Assembly (NCBI RefSeq): GCF_900104175.1
Contig: NZ_FNIX01000016.1
Location: 1 to 64,000 of the forward strand
Direction of reading: 5' to 3'
Length of the DNA stretch: 64,000 bases
From: Lentzea jiangxiensis
Lineage (GTDB): Bacteria > Actinomycetota > Actinomycetes > Mycobacteriales > Pseudonocardiaceae
The position numbers and the translations under genes are program-made. The notes under the pieces were generated by a model. That model was not told the DNA's origin. It did no database searches and worked only from the letters and a program-made list of their open reading frames with translations. Shown here one piece after another: positions 42,550 to 51,261 of this stretch (positions within the stretch are counted from its first letter, which is position 1; every line of letters begins with the position of its first letter).

Positions 42550-43157
42550 CCAGCGGCGACGAGGCCATCCGCCTGGCCGAGGAACGAGCTGCCGCCACCA
42601 GGGCGCGCAACCTCCCGCAGTTCGACGACATGCCGATCCCGGCGGACACGGCGAACCTGCGCGAGGGCGCGAACCTGAACGACGCCCTGCTGGGCGTGCT
42701 GCCCCTCGTGGGCGTGTGGCGGGGCGAGGGCGAGGTCGTCTACCCGACGATCGACGGTCCGTTCCGGTTCGGCCAGCAGATCACGTTCGCCCACGACGGT
42801 CGTCCGTTCCTCGTGTACGAGGCGCGCAGCTGGCTGCTCAACGAGGCCGGTGAGGTCATCCGGCCCGCCGCTCGCGAGCAGGGTTTCTGGCGCCCGCAGG
42901 CGGACGACACGATCGAGCTGCTGCTGACGCACAACACGGGCATCGTCGAGCTGTACTACGGCAAGGTGCGCACGCAGACGTCCTGGGAGTTCGAGACCGA
43001 CGCGGTCATCCGCTCGGCGAGCGCCAAGGACGTGAAGGCGTCGCAGCGCCTGTACGGCGTGGTGAACGGCGACCTCGCGTACGTCGAGGAGCGCGCGATG
43101 ATGGGCCAGGAGATGCAGCCGCACGCGTCGGCGCACCTCAAGCGCATCGTCGGCTGA
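42546..43157 (+). CDS. Nitrobindin-like FABP-family protein (peroxynitrite isomerase)
   Basis: This 203-residue beta-barrel protein has the GxWxGxG signature as GVWRGEGEVVYP near residue 60 and the usual HASAHLKRI C-terminus. Nitrobindins bind heme and isomerise peroxynitrite in actinobacteria and plants. The heme-ligating His lies near the C-terminus. The ATG overlaps the miniprotein stop by 4 bases. Confidence 0.86.
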   Translation: MTSGDEAIRLAEERAAATRARNLPQFDDMPIPADTANLREGANLNDALLGVLPLVGVWRGEGEVVYPTIDGPFRFGQQITFAHDGRPFLVYEARSWLLNEAGEVIRPAAREQGFWRPQADDTIELLLTHNTGIVELYYGKVRTQTSWEFETDAVIRSASAKDVKASQRLYGVVNGDLAYVEERAMMGQEMQPHASAHLKRIVG

Positions 43158-43194
43158 GCACCCGACGCGGAGCATGAGACCCAGGCAGGCCACC

Positions 43195-43265
43195 GATCGT
43201 TCAACGATCCTGCAAGCGCATTGCGGGATTGTTGAACGATCAGCGTGTCGGATTGTTCAACGATC
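43195..43265. promoter_or_regulatory. Three-copy palindromic operator upstream of pxpB
   Basis: Three 15-bp sites of the type GAT-(C/T)-GTT-N-AACGATC occur at 43195-43209 (perfect 7-bp arms), 43227-43241 and 43251-43265. They end 25 bases before the pxpB ATG. The symmetrical shape is typical of GntR- or IclR-type repressors. The regulator gene is not adjacent in this window. Confidence 0.75.
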
Positions 43266-43290
43266 CCACGATTCCCCGTAACATGGGTTC

Positions 43291-43878
43291 ATGCTGCTGC
43301 GGCGCTGCGGAACCGACGCCCTGCTGGTCGAGGTCGACTCGCTGACCGAGGTCGCGGCCGTCCGCGCCGCGCTCCACGGTCTCGACGGCATCGAGGAACT
43401 GGTTCCGGCCGCACGGACAGTGCTGGTCAAGGGCGACCTCCACGGCATCAGAGCCGCCCTGAAGACCGTCGACCTGACCCGGGTCCCCGCCACACACCCG
43501 CGCGAGATCACCATCCCGGTGACCTACGACGGCCCGGACCTCGACCTGGTCGCGGAGACCGCCGGCACCACCGCCGACGAGGTCGTGGAGCTCCACACCG
43601 CCGCCACCTACGAGGTGGCGTTCTGCGGCTTCGCGCCGGGCTTCGGCTACCTCACCGGCCTCCCGGAGGTCCTCCGGCAGCCGCGGCTCGACTCGCCGCG
43701 CACCAAGGTCCCGCAGGGTTCGGTCGGCATCGCGGGCGAGTTCACCGCCGCCTACCCACGAGCCACACCGGGCGGCTGGCGGCTGATCGGCCGCACCGGG
43801 ATCACGCTGTTCGACCCGAGGTCCGAGACCCCCGCGCTGCTGCAGCCCGGCGACCAGGTCAGGTTCGTGGTCGCATGA
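43291..43878 (+). CDS. pxpB: 5-oxoprolinase subunit PxpB (KipI-like)
   Basis: This 195-residue protein matches the PxpB/KipI subunit of the bacterial 5-oxoprolinase, which hydrolyses 5-oxo-L-proline with ATP. The HTAATYEVAFCGFAPGFGYL segment is the conserved active core, followed by GSVGIAGEFTAAYPRATPGGW. Its stop overlaps pxpC by 4 bases. PxpA (LamB/YcsF) is not in the window. The upstream operator predicts tight regulation. Confidence 0.92.
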   Translation: MLLRRCGTDALLVEVDSLTEVAAVRAALHGLDGIEELVPAARTVLVKGDLHGIRAALKTVDLTRVPATHPREITIPVTYDGPDLDLVAETAGTTADEVVELHTAATYEVAFCGFAPGFGYLTGLPEVLRQPRLDSPRTKVPQGSVGIAGEFTAAYPRATPGGWRLIGRTGITLFDPRSETPALLQPGDQVRFVVA

Positions 43879-44747
43879 GCCGCACCGTCAGGATCATCAG
43901 GACCGGCCCGCAGGCGCTGGTCCAGGACCTCGGCCGGCCGGGCAACGCGCACCTGGGCGTCCCGCCGTCCGGCGCGGTCGACCCGCGCTCGCTCAAGCTG
44001 GCCAACCGCCTCGTCGGCAACCCCGAGACCGCAGCGGGGCTGGAACTGCTGCTGGGCGGCCTCGCGGTCGAGGCGAACGCGAGCTGCACCATCGCCGTCA
44101 CCGGTCCGGCGGTCGCGGTCCGGGTCAACGGCAGGCTCGCCGACTCGCACCACCCGGTCCACCTGAGGGCCGGCGACACGCTGGAGATCGGCACGCCGGG
44201 CACCGGGCTGCGCACCTACCTCGCGCTCTCCGGCGGCGTCGACGCACCCGAGGAACTGGGCAGCCGCTCCACCGACCTGCTCTCCGGAATCGGTCCAGAC
44301 CCCTTGCGGGACAACGACGTCCTCGAACTCGGTCCGCCGAACCCGGCCACCGGCGCGGACGTCGTGCCGCCGCACGAGGCGCCGCCGGCGTTGGTCATCC
44401 CGATCCGCCTCGGTCCGCGCGACGACTGGTTCGAGAACGCGGAAACCCAGCTGCGGCAGGGCTCCTGGACCGTTTCCGACCGCAGCAACCGGGTCGGCAC
44501 GCGGCTCGGTGGCACGAAGCTGAATCGTCGTGACGGGGAGATCCCCAGCGAGGGGATGATCACCGGCTCGGTGCAGGTGCCGCCGGACGGGCAGCCCGTG
44601 GTCTTCCTCAACGACCACCCGACGACGGGCGGCTACCCCGTCATCGGCGTCGTCGACCCCGACCACCTGCGGTTCCTCGGCCAGGCGCGGCCGGGGACGG
44701 AGGTCAGGTTCCGGCCGGTCGACTGGGCATCCGGGTCATTGACGTGA
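43875..44747 (+). CDS. pxpC: 5-oxoprolinase subunit PxpC (KipA-like)
   Basis: This 290-residue protein matches PxpC/KipA (urea amidolyase-like domain): starts MSRTVRIIRTGPQALVQDLG, has HLGVPPSGAVDPRSLKLANR and the conserved EGMITGSVQVPPDGQPVVF and HPTTGGYPVIGVV. It couples 5-oxoproline phosphorylation and ring opening with PxpB. It is translationally coupled to pxpB. Confidence 0.92.
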   Translation: MSRTVRIIRTGPQALVQDLGRPGNAHLGVPPSGAVDPRSLKLANRLVGNPETAAGLELLLGGLAVEANASCTIAVTGPAVAVRVNGRLADSHHPVHLRAGDTLEIGTPGTGLRTYLALSGGVDAPEELGSRSTDLLSGIGPDPLRDNDVLELGPPNPATGADVVPPHEAPPALVIPIRLGPRDDWFENAETQLRQGSWTVSDRSNRVGTRLGGTKLNRRDGEIPSEGMITGSVQVPPDGQPVVFLNDHPTTGGYPVIGVVDPDHLRFLGQARPGTEVRFRPVDWASGSLT

Positions 44748-44812
44748 GTGGTCCAGACCACATACCGTAACGACCAGGCCGCCGCGGAACCTCTACCAAA
44801 CTGGAGTTCCGC

Positions 44813-47350
44813 ATGCGCCGAATCCCTGCACTGCTGGCACTTCTGGTCGCACTGCTCGCACTGGCAACCCCTGCACAGGCCGACACGGGCATCACCGCGA
44901 CCTTCTCCCGCACCGGCACGAGCGGCAAGTTCGTGGTCGCCAACGCGAGCACGACCGCGCTCACCGGGTGGTCGATCAAGTTCGACCTCCCGGCCGGTGT
45001 CACCGCCACCAACCCGCAGAACGCCACGATCACCCAGAACGGCACGAGAGTGACCCTCACTCCGGCCTTCTACATCAACACCATCCCCGCCGGACGCACC
45101 ACCGAGCCGTACAGCCCGACGTTCACGCTGAGCGCCGCGGCCGACCCGGCGACCTGCACGATCAACACCATGGCCTGCGACGGCAGCGGCACCCCGCCAC
45201 CCGCGCCGACTGGGCTCACCGCCGAGTACTCCGTGGCCGCGGGCGCGGCGAAGTTCGTCGTGCGCAACCACGGCACCGCCGCCGTCAGCGACTGGTCGCT
45301 CTCCTTCACGCTGCCCAACGGCGTGACGGTGAGCAACGGCCAGCACGGCACGATTTCCCAGAACGGCAACCAGGTCACCGTCACCCCGGCCCACTACAAC
45401 AAGACCGTCAACGCCGGGGCGAGCACCGAGCCGTACAGCCCGTCGTTCTCCATCAGCGCGAACGCCGACCCGGTGACGTGCCGGATCAACAACGCCAACT
45501 GCGACGGCAGCGCGGACGCTCCTCCCGGCGTCCCAACGGGTCTCACGTCACCGACGAAGACCACGCGCACGGTGACGTTGCAGTGGAACGCCTCCACGCC
45601 CGGTTCGCTGCCCATCGCGGGCTACGACGTCTACCACGGCTCGGCACTCGCCGGGAGCTCCACGACGACGTCCACGATCATCACCGGCCTGGCGCCCAGC
45701 ACCGCGTACTCGTTCACGGTGCGGGCCAAGGACACCAAGGGAGCCCAGAGCGGCCCGAGCGCCGCGCTGGGCGTCACGACCAACAACCCCGCCGACGACA
45801 CCACGCCGCCGACCGCGCCGGGCACCCTGCGGGCGACGGCCAAGGACGCGGGCAGCATCACGCTGGCGTGGACCGCGTCGACGGACGACAAGGGCGTGGC
45901 GAACTACGACGTCTACGTGGGCTCGGCCGTGAAGCAGACGGTCAGCGGCACCACGGCGGTCGTCAGCGGTCTCGCGCCGTCCACGAGCTACACGTTCACG
46001 GTCAAGGCACGCGACGTCTACGACAACGTGTCCGCGGCGAGCAACGCGCTCACCGAACGCACCAACGACATCGTCAGCGGGTACGCCCGTGTCGGGTACT
46101 TCGTGCAGTGGGGCATCTACGGACGCCAGTACTTCGTGAAGGACATGGACGCCGCGAAGCTGACGCACGTCAACTACGCGTTCGGCAACATCGACCCGGT
46201 CAACCTGACGTGTCTGCAAGGCGTCACGAAGGGCACGAGCCCGAACCCGCAGGATCCGAACCAGGGCGATGGGGCCGGTGACGCCGAGGCCGACTACAGC
46301 AGGCCGATGAGCGCGGCGCAGTCCGTCGACGGCGTCGCGGACAGCGGCTGGGAACCGTTGCGCGGCAACTACAACCAGCTCAAGAAGCTCAAGGCGAAGC
46401 ACCCGGAGCTGAAGGTGCTGATCTCGCTCGGCGGCTGGACCTACTCGAAGTACTTCTCCGACGTCGCGGCCACGGACGCGGCGCGCAAGAAGTTCGTGTC
46501 GTCCTGCATCGACGTCTACCTCAAGGGCAACCTGCCCGTGCACAACGGCGCGGGCGGTCCCGGCAGCGCGGCGGGCATCTTCGACGGCTTCGACCTGGAC
46601 TGGGAGTGGCCCGGCGCCGAGGGCCACGCGGGCAACCACTTCGGCCCGCAGGACAAGGTCAACAACACGCTGCTGGTCGAGGAGTTCCGCCGGCAGATGG
46701 ACGCGATGAGCGTCACGACCGGCAAGCGCTACCAGCTCACCGCCTTTACCCCGGCCGACCCGGCCAAGATCGAGGCGGGCTGGGAGCTAGGGCGGGTCGC
46801 GCGGTCGATGGACATCTTCAACGTCCAGGGCTACGACTTCCACGGCTCGGGCAGCGACAACTCGTGGGAGCCGAACCGCACCGGGCACCAGGGCAACCTC
46901 CACCCCGACCCGGACGACCCGTACACGACCAAGTTCAGCGTGGAGTCCACGGTGCAGGCCTACCTCGACGCCGGGGTGCCGTCGCGCAAGATCACGCTCG
47001 GGCTCGCGTTCTACGGGCGCGGCTGGCAGAACGTGGCGGGCGGCGGCAAGAACGGCGAGTGGCAGGCCGCGGGAGGCGCCGCGCCCGGCCAGTTCCCCGA
47101 GGAGGCGGGCACGCGCGGGTACGCGAACCTCGTCGCGTCCGTCCCGAACTGCACCGTCTTCCACGACGAGGTGGCCGTCGCGACGTCCTGCTACACCGGC
47201 GACCAGTGGTGGACCTTCGACGACGCCTGGTCGATCCAGCGCAAGACGGCCTGGCTCAAGTCGAAGAACCTGCTGGGCGCGATGTTCTGGGAGATGTCGG
47301 GCGACCGCGGCACGTTGATGGCCGCGGTCGACGCCGGTCTGCGCCAGTAG
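44813..47350 (+). CDS. Secreted modular GH18 chitinase
   Basis: This 845-residue exported protein has a signal peptide (residues 1-24), two CBM2-like modules (about 25-125 and 130-235, each with Cys pairs and aromatic GWSIKFDLP-type strands), two fibronectin type III domains (about 240-425) and a C-terminal GH18 barrel. The GH18 signature FDGFDLDWEWP (about residues 587-597) holds the DxxDxDxE catalytic residues. It hydrolyses chitin outside the cell. It has its own promoter region (44748-44812). Confidence 0.93.
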   Translation: MRRIPALLALLVALLALATPAQADTGITATFSRTGTSGKFVVANASTTALTGWSIKFDLPAGVTATNPQNATITQNGTRVTLTPAFYINTIPAGRTTEPYSPTFTLSAAADPATCTINTMACDGSGTPPPAPTGLTAEYSVAAGAAKFVVRNHGTAAVSDWSLSFTLPNGVTVSNGQHGTISQNGNQVTVTPAHYNKTVNAGASTEPYSPSFSISANADPVTCRINNANCDGSADAPPGVPTGLTSPTKTTRTVTLQWNASTPGSLPIAGYDVYHGSALAGSSTTTSTIITGLAPSTAYSFTVRAKDTKGAQSGPSAALGVTTNNPADDTTPPTAPGTLRATAKDAGSITLAWTASTDDKGVANYDVYVGSAVKQTVSGTTAVVSGLAPSTSYTFTVKARDVYDNVSAASNALTERTNDIVSGYARVGYFVQWGIYGRQYFVKDMDAAKLTHVNYAFGNIDPVNLTCLQGVTKGTSPNPQDPNQGDGAGDAEADYSRPMSAAQSVDGVADSGWEPLRGNYNQLKKLKAKHPELKVLISLGGWTYSKYFSDVAATDAARKKFVSSCIDVYLKGNLPVHNGAGGPGSAAGIFDGFDLDWEWPGAEGHAGNHFGPQDKVNNTLLVEEFRRQMDAMSVTTGKRYQLTAFTPADPAKIEAGWELGRVARSMDIFNVQGYDFHGSGSDNSWEPNRTGHQGNLHPDPDDPYTTKFSVESTVQAYLDAGVPSRKITLGLAFYGRGWQNVAGGGKNGEWQAAGGAAPGQFPEEAGTRGYANLVASVPNCTVFHDEVAVATSCYTGDQWWTFDDAWSIQRKTAWLKSKNLLGAMFWEMSGDRGTLMAAVDAGLRQ

Positions 47351-47351
47351 A

Positions 47352-48194
47352 TCAGTACTCGGACTCGTAGAGGCCCTGCAGCTCCGCCAGCAGGGCCGAC
47401 GAGTCGGGCAGCTGCTTGCCGTCCAGCACGTTCACGCGCGTGATCTTGCGGACGCTGGACGCGAGGAACAGGCCGTCGGCGTCGTAGAGCTCGCTGGTCT
47501 GGATCGGCTCGACGAGCACGGTCCAGCCGGCGCGCTCGGCGGCGCGGAACAACGCGTACTGCGTGGTGCCGGGGAGGATGCCGAACTTCGACGGCGGCGT
47601 GACGAGGGTCTTGCCGCGCACGAGGACCACCGTCGAGGTGGGGCCCTCGAGCACCGAGCCGTCCGAGGTCGTGAAGATGACCTCGGCGGCGCCACGGCGC
47701 TCGGCCTCGCGGAGCGCGGCCATGTTGATGGCGTAGGACAACGACTTCGCGCCCAGCAGCAGCCACGGCGCGCGGTCGGCGAGGTCGGCGTCGATGCCCC
47801 GGTCCAGCGTCACGGCGGACAGGCCCTCGGCGCGCTGCTTGTGCACCTTCGGGCCGATCTCCACGCCGAGCGCGAAGCCGGTGGGCGTGCCGTCGCCGCC
47901 CTCGACGCCGCGGGTGTAGACGAGCTTGAGGGCGAACTCCTCGCCACCGGTCCAGTTGCCGATGACGAGCTCGACCGCGCGCTCGAACGCCGCGCGGGGA
48001 GGCGGCTGCATGTCGAGCATGGCCGCGGACCGGTCGAGCCGGTCGAGGTGGGGCGTGAGCTCGCGGGGCTTCCCGCCGACCACGAGGATCGTTTCGAACA
48101 CGCCGTCACCGCGCATGAGTCCGAGGTCCTCGACGCGGATCTGCGGCGAGTCGGGGTCAGCGAGGGTTCCGTCGAGCAGTGCCAGCACGCGCAT
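47352..48194 (-). CDS. pabC: Class IV PLP aminotransferase / aminodeoxychorismate lyase
   Basis: This 280-residue PLP enzyme resembles 4-amino-4-deoxychorismate lyase (PabC), which releases pyruvate to give p-aminobenzoate for folate. The Lys that binds PLP is in LLLGAKSLSYAINMAA, with LGLMRGDGVFET near the N-terminus and the C-terminal GILPGTTQYALF. A branched-chain aminotransferase role is possible, as class IV members are hard to separate. It lies next to the Fur regulator in divergent orientation. Confidence 0.8.
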   Translation of the reverse strand: MRVLALLDGTLADPDSPQIRVEDLGLMRGDGVFETILVVGGKPRELTPHLDRLDRSAAMLDMQPPPRAAFERAVELVIGNWTGGEEFALKLVYTRGVEGGDGTPTGFALGVEIGPKVHKQRAEGLSAVTLDRGIDADLADRAPWLLLGAKSLSYAINMAALREAERRGAAEVIFTTSDGSVLEGPTSTVVLVRGKTLVTPPSKFGILPGTTQYALFRAAERAGWTVLVEPIQTSELYDADGLFLASSVRKITRVNVLDGKQLPDSSALLAELQGLYESEY

Positions 48195-48221
48195 GCGCCA
48201 AGCTTACTGGCAGCGATTAAC

Positions 48222-48659
48222 ATGGCCGGCGTGGAGACCGCAAGAGGCCTGCGGAAAACGCTGCACGACCGCGGCATGAGGATGACGCCGCAGCGCCAGC
48301 TCGTGCTGGACGCGGTCAAGGCGCTGGAGCACGCCACTCCGGAGCAGATCTGCGCGCGCGTCCAGGAGACGGCGCCGACGGTCAACATCACGACGATCTA
48401 CCGCACGCTCGACCTGCTCGACCGGCTCGGGCTCGTGCGGCACACGCACCTGGGCCACGGCGCGCCGAGCTACTCGGTCGACGAGCACCGCCACGTGCAC
48501 CTGGTCTGCCACGTGTGCGGCTCGATCCAAGAGATCCCGTGCGAGCTCCTCGACCCGTTGGTCGGAACATTGCGGGAGCGCGACGGGTTCGAACTGGATG
48601 CAAGCCATCTCGCGCTGTCCGGAACGTGCCGCGACTGCCTGACGCAGGAGACCGAGTGA
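48222..48659 (+). CDS. Fur-family metalloregulator
   Basis: This 145-residue protein has an N-terminal wHTH (MRMTPQRQLVLDAVKAL, TIYRTLDLLDRLGLV) and a C-terminal metal domain with HRHVHLVCHVCGSIQEI and a final TCRDC, giving two CxxC zinc pairs. This fits FurB/Zur- or FurA-like regulators; which metal is sensed cannot be told from sequence alone. ATG 48222 or GTG 48231. It overlaps the ygfZ-like gene by 4 bases. Confidence 0.88.
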   Translation: MAGVETARGLRKTLHDRGMRMTPQRQLVLDAVKALEHATPEQICARVQETAPTVNITTIYRTLDLLDRLGLVRHTHLGHGAPSYSVDEHRHVHLVCHVCGSIQEIPCELLDPLVGTLRERDGFELDASHLALSGTCRDCLTQETE

Positions 48660-49720
48660 CCTTCCCCGGAGCCGTCCCGCCGCCGCCCGACGAGACCATC
48701 GACGCCGGTGTCGCCTGGCACTACGGCGACCCGTTCGCCGAGCAGCGGTCGGCCGTCCGGTCCGTCGTCGTGGTCGACCGCTCGAACCGCGGCGTCATCG
48801 CGATCCCCGGCGAGGACCGGCTCAAGTGGCTGCACCAGCTGACGAGCCAGCACTTCGAGCAGCTCGGCGAGGACGAGGCCACCGAGGCCCTGGTCCTCGA
48901 CGCCCAGGGCCGCCTGGAGCACCACATGGTCGTCGCGAACGTGGGCGGCACGGTGTTCCTCGACGTCGAGGAGGCCGACGACCTGCTGGCGTACCTGCGG
49001 AAGATGGTCTTCTGGTCGAAGGTCGAGCCGCGCGACGCCACCTCCGAGTTCGCGCTGCTGACGATCACCGGCCCGGACACCCCCGCGCTGCTGGAGAAGC
49101 TGGACGTCCCGCTGCCGGCGAGCGCCGCTGCCCTGGGCGAGGGGTTCGTGCGGCGCGTGTCGTGGCCCGGGCAGAACTCCGTCGACCTGCTGGTCCCGCG
49201 CGCCGAGCTCGGCGACTGGTGGCAGCGCATCACGGACGCGGGCGCGCGCCCGGCCGGCAGCTTCGCGTTCGAGGCTCTGCGGGTCGAGTCGCTGCGCGCG
49301 CGCCAGGGCGTCGACACCGACGAGCGCACGATCCCGCACGAGGTCGGGCTGGTCGATCCGGCCGTGCACCTCACCAAGGGGTGCTACCGCGGCCAGGAGA
49401 CGGTCGCGAAGGTCCACAACGTGGGACGCCCGCCCCGGCGGATGCTCCTGCTCCACCTGGATGGTTCTGCGGACGCCCAGCCCGTGACCGGTGACCCGGT
49501 GGTCCTGGACGGCCGCGTGGTGGGCCGGGTCGGCACCGTGGCACAGCACCACGAGCTGGGCACGGTCGCGTTGGCGCTGGTCAAGCGGTCCGTGCCGATC
49601 GAGGCGGAGCTGGTGGCCGGTGCTCCCGAGCGCGAGGTGCAGGCGCGGATCGACCCCGACTCGGTGCCGCCGGACACGCCCGGGCTGGGCCGGGAAGCGG
49701 TGCGCAACCTGAGGGGCTGA
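48656..49720 (+). CDS. ygfZ: YgfZ/GcvT-family folate-binding protein
   Basis: This protein has about 354 residues. The YgfZ signature KGCYRGQE is present, together with DRLKWLHQLTSQHFEQL near the N-terminus and ALRVESLRARQGVDTDERTI. The family binds tetrahydrofolate and supports iron-sulfur cluster assembly and repair. The GTG start overlaps the Fur gene stop by 4 bases, suggesting Fur-linked metal and Fe-S functions share a transcript. Confidence 0.88.
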   Translation: MTFPGAVPPPPDETIDAGVAWHYGDPFAEQRSAVRSVVVVDRSNRGVIAIPGEDRLKWLHQLTSQHFEQLGEDEATEALVLDAQGRLEHHMVVANVGGTVFLDVEEADDLLAYLRKMVFWSKVEPRDATSEFALLTITGPDTPALLEKLDVPLPASAAALGEGFVRRVSWPGQNSVDLLVPRAELGDWWQRITDAGARPAGSFAFEALRVESLRARQGVDTDERTIPHEVGLVDPAVHLTKGCYRGQETVAKVHNVGRPPRRMLLLHLDGSADAQPVTGDPVVLDGRVVGRVGTVAQHHELGTVALALVKRSVPIEAELVAGAPEREVQARIDPDSVPPDTPGLGREAVRNLRG

Positions 49721-49749
49721 ACCGGCCGGGGCCGCTACAGTCCGGAGCT

Positions 49750-50574
49750 ATGTCCCTGGGCACGCTGATCACTGTCGCTCCCACCGGAGCGGAACACGCG
49801 AAAGCCGACGTCCCGCAGCTTCCGGTGACCCTGGAAGAGCTGGTCTCGACCGCACGGAGCTGCGAGCAGGTCGGCGCGGCGATGATCCACGTCCACATCC
49901 GCGGCGAGGACACCAAGCCGTCGCTGGACCTCGGTCGCCTCAAGGCCACCGTCGAGGCCCTGCGGTCGGAGACGAACCTCGTCGTGCAGCTGTCGACGGG
50001 CGGGTCGGTGCACGACCCCGAGGAGAACCGGCTGCGCGTGCTGGAGGCGGCTCCGGACTCGGCGTCGTGCACGATGGGCACCGTCAACTTCGGCGACGAC
50101 GTCTTCCTGAACCGCTGGGAGTTCATCGTCTCCCTGCACAAGGGCATGCAGGAACGCGGCATCGTGCCGGAGTACGAGATCTTCGACATCGGCCAGCTCG
50201 CGTCGCTCAAGCGGCTGCTGGACCAGCACGGCCTGCCCGCGGGCGGTCACGTGCACGTCGACTTCGTCATGGGGGTCCCCGGTGGCATGCCCGGTGACGC
50301 CGCGACCCTCGTCGCCGCGGTGAACGCCCTGCCGGACGGCGCAACGTTCTCCGCCACCGGGATCGGCCGGACCACGCTGCCGGTGATGTTCACCGCATTG
50401 GGCGCGGGTGGCCACCTCCGAGTGGGTATGGAAGACACGACCAGCTACTCGCGGGGGGTTCCGGTGCGGGACAACGCACAGCTCGTGGCACGTGCCGCGG
50501 GCCTGTCGAAGATCGCTCAGCGGCCTCCCCTGTCGCCCGACGAGGCGCGAAAGCTGCTGGGTGTGCACATTTGA
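49750..50574 (+). CDS. BKACE-family beta-keto acid cleavage enzyme
   Basis: This 274-residue TIM-barrel protein matches the 3-keto-5-aminohexanoate cleavage (BKACE) family, which condenses a beta-keto acid with acetyl-CoA using Zn. Signatures are ITVAPTGAEHAK at the N-terminus, AAMIHVHIRGEDTKPS (HxH metal ligands) and HVHVDFVMGVPGGMPG. The true substrate is not evident. It is 29 bases after the ygfZ-like gene, on the same strand. Confidence 0.88.
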   Translation: MSLGTLITVAPTGAEHAKADVPQLPVTLEELVSTARSCEQVGAAMIHVHIRGEDTKPSLDLGRLKATVEALRSETNLVVQLSTGGSVHDPEENRLRVLEAAPDSASCTMGTVNFGDDVFLNRWEFIVSLHKGMQERGIVPEYEIFDIGQLASLKRLLDQHGLPAGGHVHVDFVMGVPGGMPGDAATLVAAVNALPDGATFSATGIGRTTLPVMFTALGAGGHLRVGMEDTTSYSRGVPVRDNAQLVARAAGLSKIAQRPPLSPDEARKLLGVHI

Positions 50575-50634
50575 GACAAGTTTGGTGCATGGGATGTGTT
50601 GGCGGGTGAGGAGGATCTACCGCAGGATGGACAC

Positions 50635-51204
50635 GTGATCGAGGTGCGTCCTGGCGGGCGCCGCCGAATCGACAGGGTGCTCGCCCCCGACTACGCGGAG
50701 GGCGTCGAGCAGCGCCCGCTCGTCGAGGTGCGCGAACTCCGCGACGAGGCCGCGCAGGAAGAGACAGATCTGTCCTACCTGCGGCGGCTGTTGCACGCGC
50801 GCATCGACATCGTGCGCGCGGAACAGGAGCGCCGCAGCTCGGGCGGTTCGGCGGTGGTCGAGCAACTGGCCACGATCCTGTCCACGAACGCCGTGGGGCC
50901 GGCGACAGGTCTCGGCCGGTACCAGACCCATGAGCCGTCTCGTGCTGATGCGCATCAACGGCACGTTGAGGCGCTCATCTCCGACGTCGACCTCTCCGAC
51001 GTGAGCTCGCTGTCCGACGAACGCCTCGGCGAGGTGCTGGAGACGTTCATCTCGGAAGAGGCCTCCGTCTCGGTGCGGCGGCGTGAGGTCCAGGTCGTCG
51101 TCGACAGGCTCAACGCCGAGATCGCCTCGCGCTACCAGCGCGGGAGCGCGTCGGTGGACGAGCTGCTGGCAGCCGAGCGCGGACACCACCGCCGCAAGAG
51201 CTGA
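50635..51204 (+). CDS. rsiG: RsiG-like c-di-GMP-binding anti-sigma factor
   Basis: This protein has about 189 residues. A long helical pair carries the c-di-GMP signature E(x3)S(x2)R(x3)Q(x3)D: the second helix matches exactly as EASVSVRRREVQVVVD (about residues 141-156). The first helix has ETDLSYLRRLLHARID with His in place of Gln. In Streptomyces RsiG binds the sporulation sigma factor WhiG when loaded with c-di-GMP. The GTG at 50635 has AGGA 7 bases upstream; an earlier GTG at 50596 is possible. No sigma gene is adjacent. Confidence 0.82.
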   Translation: MIEVRPGGRRRIDRVLAPDYAEGVEQRPLVEVRELRDEAAQEETDLSYLRRLLHARIDIVRAEQERRSSGGSAVVEQLATILSTNAVGPATGLGRYQTHEPSRADAHQRHVEALISDVDLSDVSSLSDERLGEVLETFISEEASVSVRRREVQVVVDRLNAEIASRYQRGSASVDELLAAERGHHRRKS

Positions 51205-51261
51205 TTCCCAGATCACGGGACGGTTGTTCCACTTTTTGGACGGCGGACCTAGCGTGCCCCC

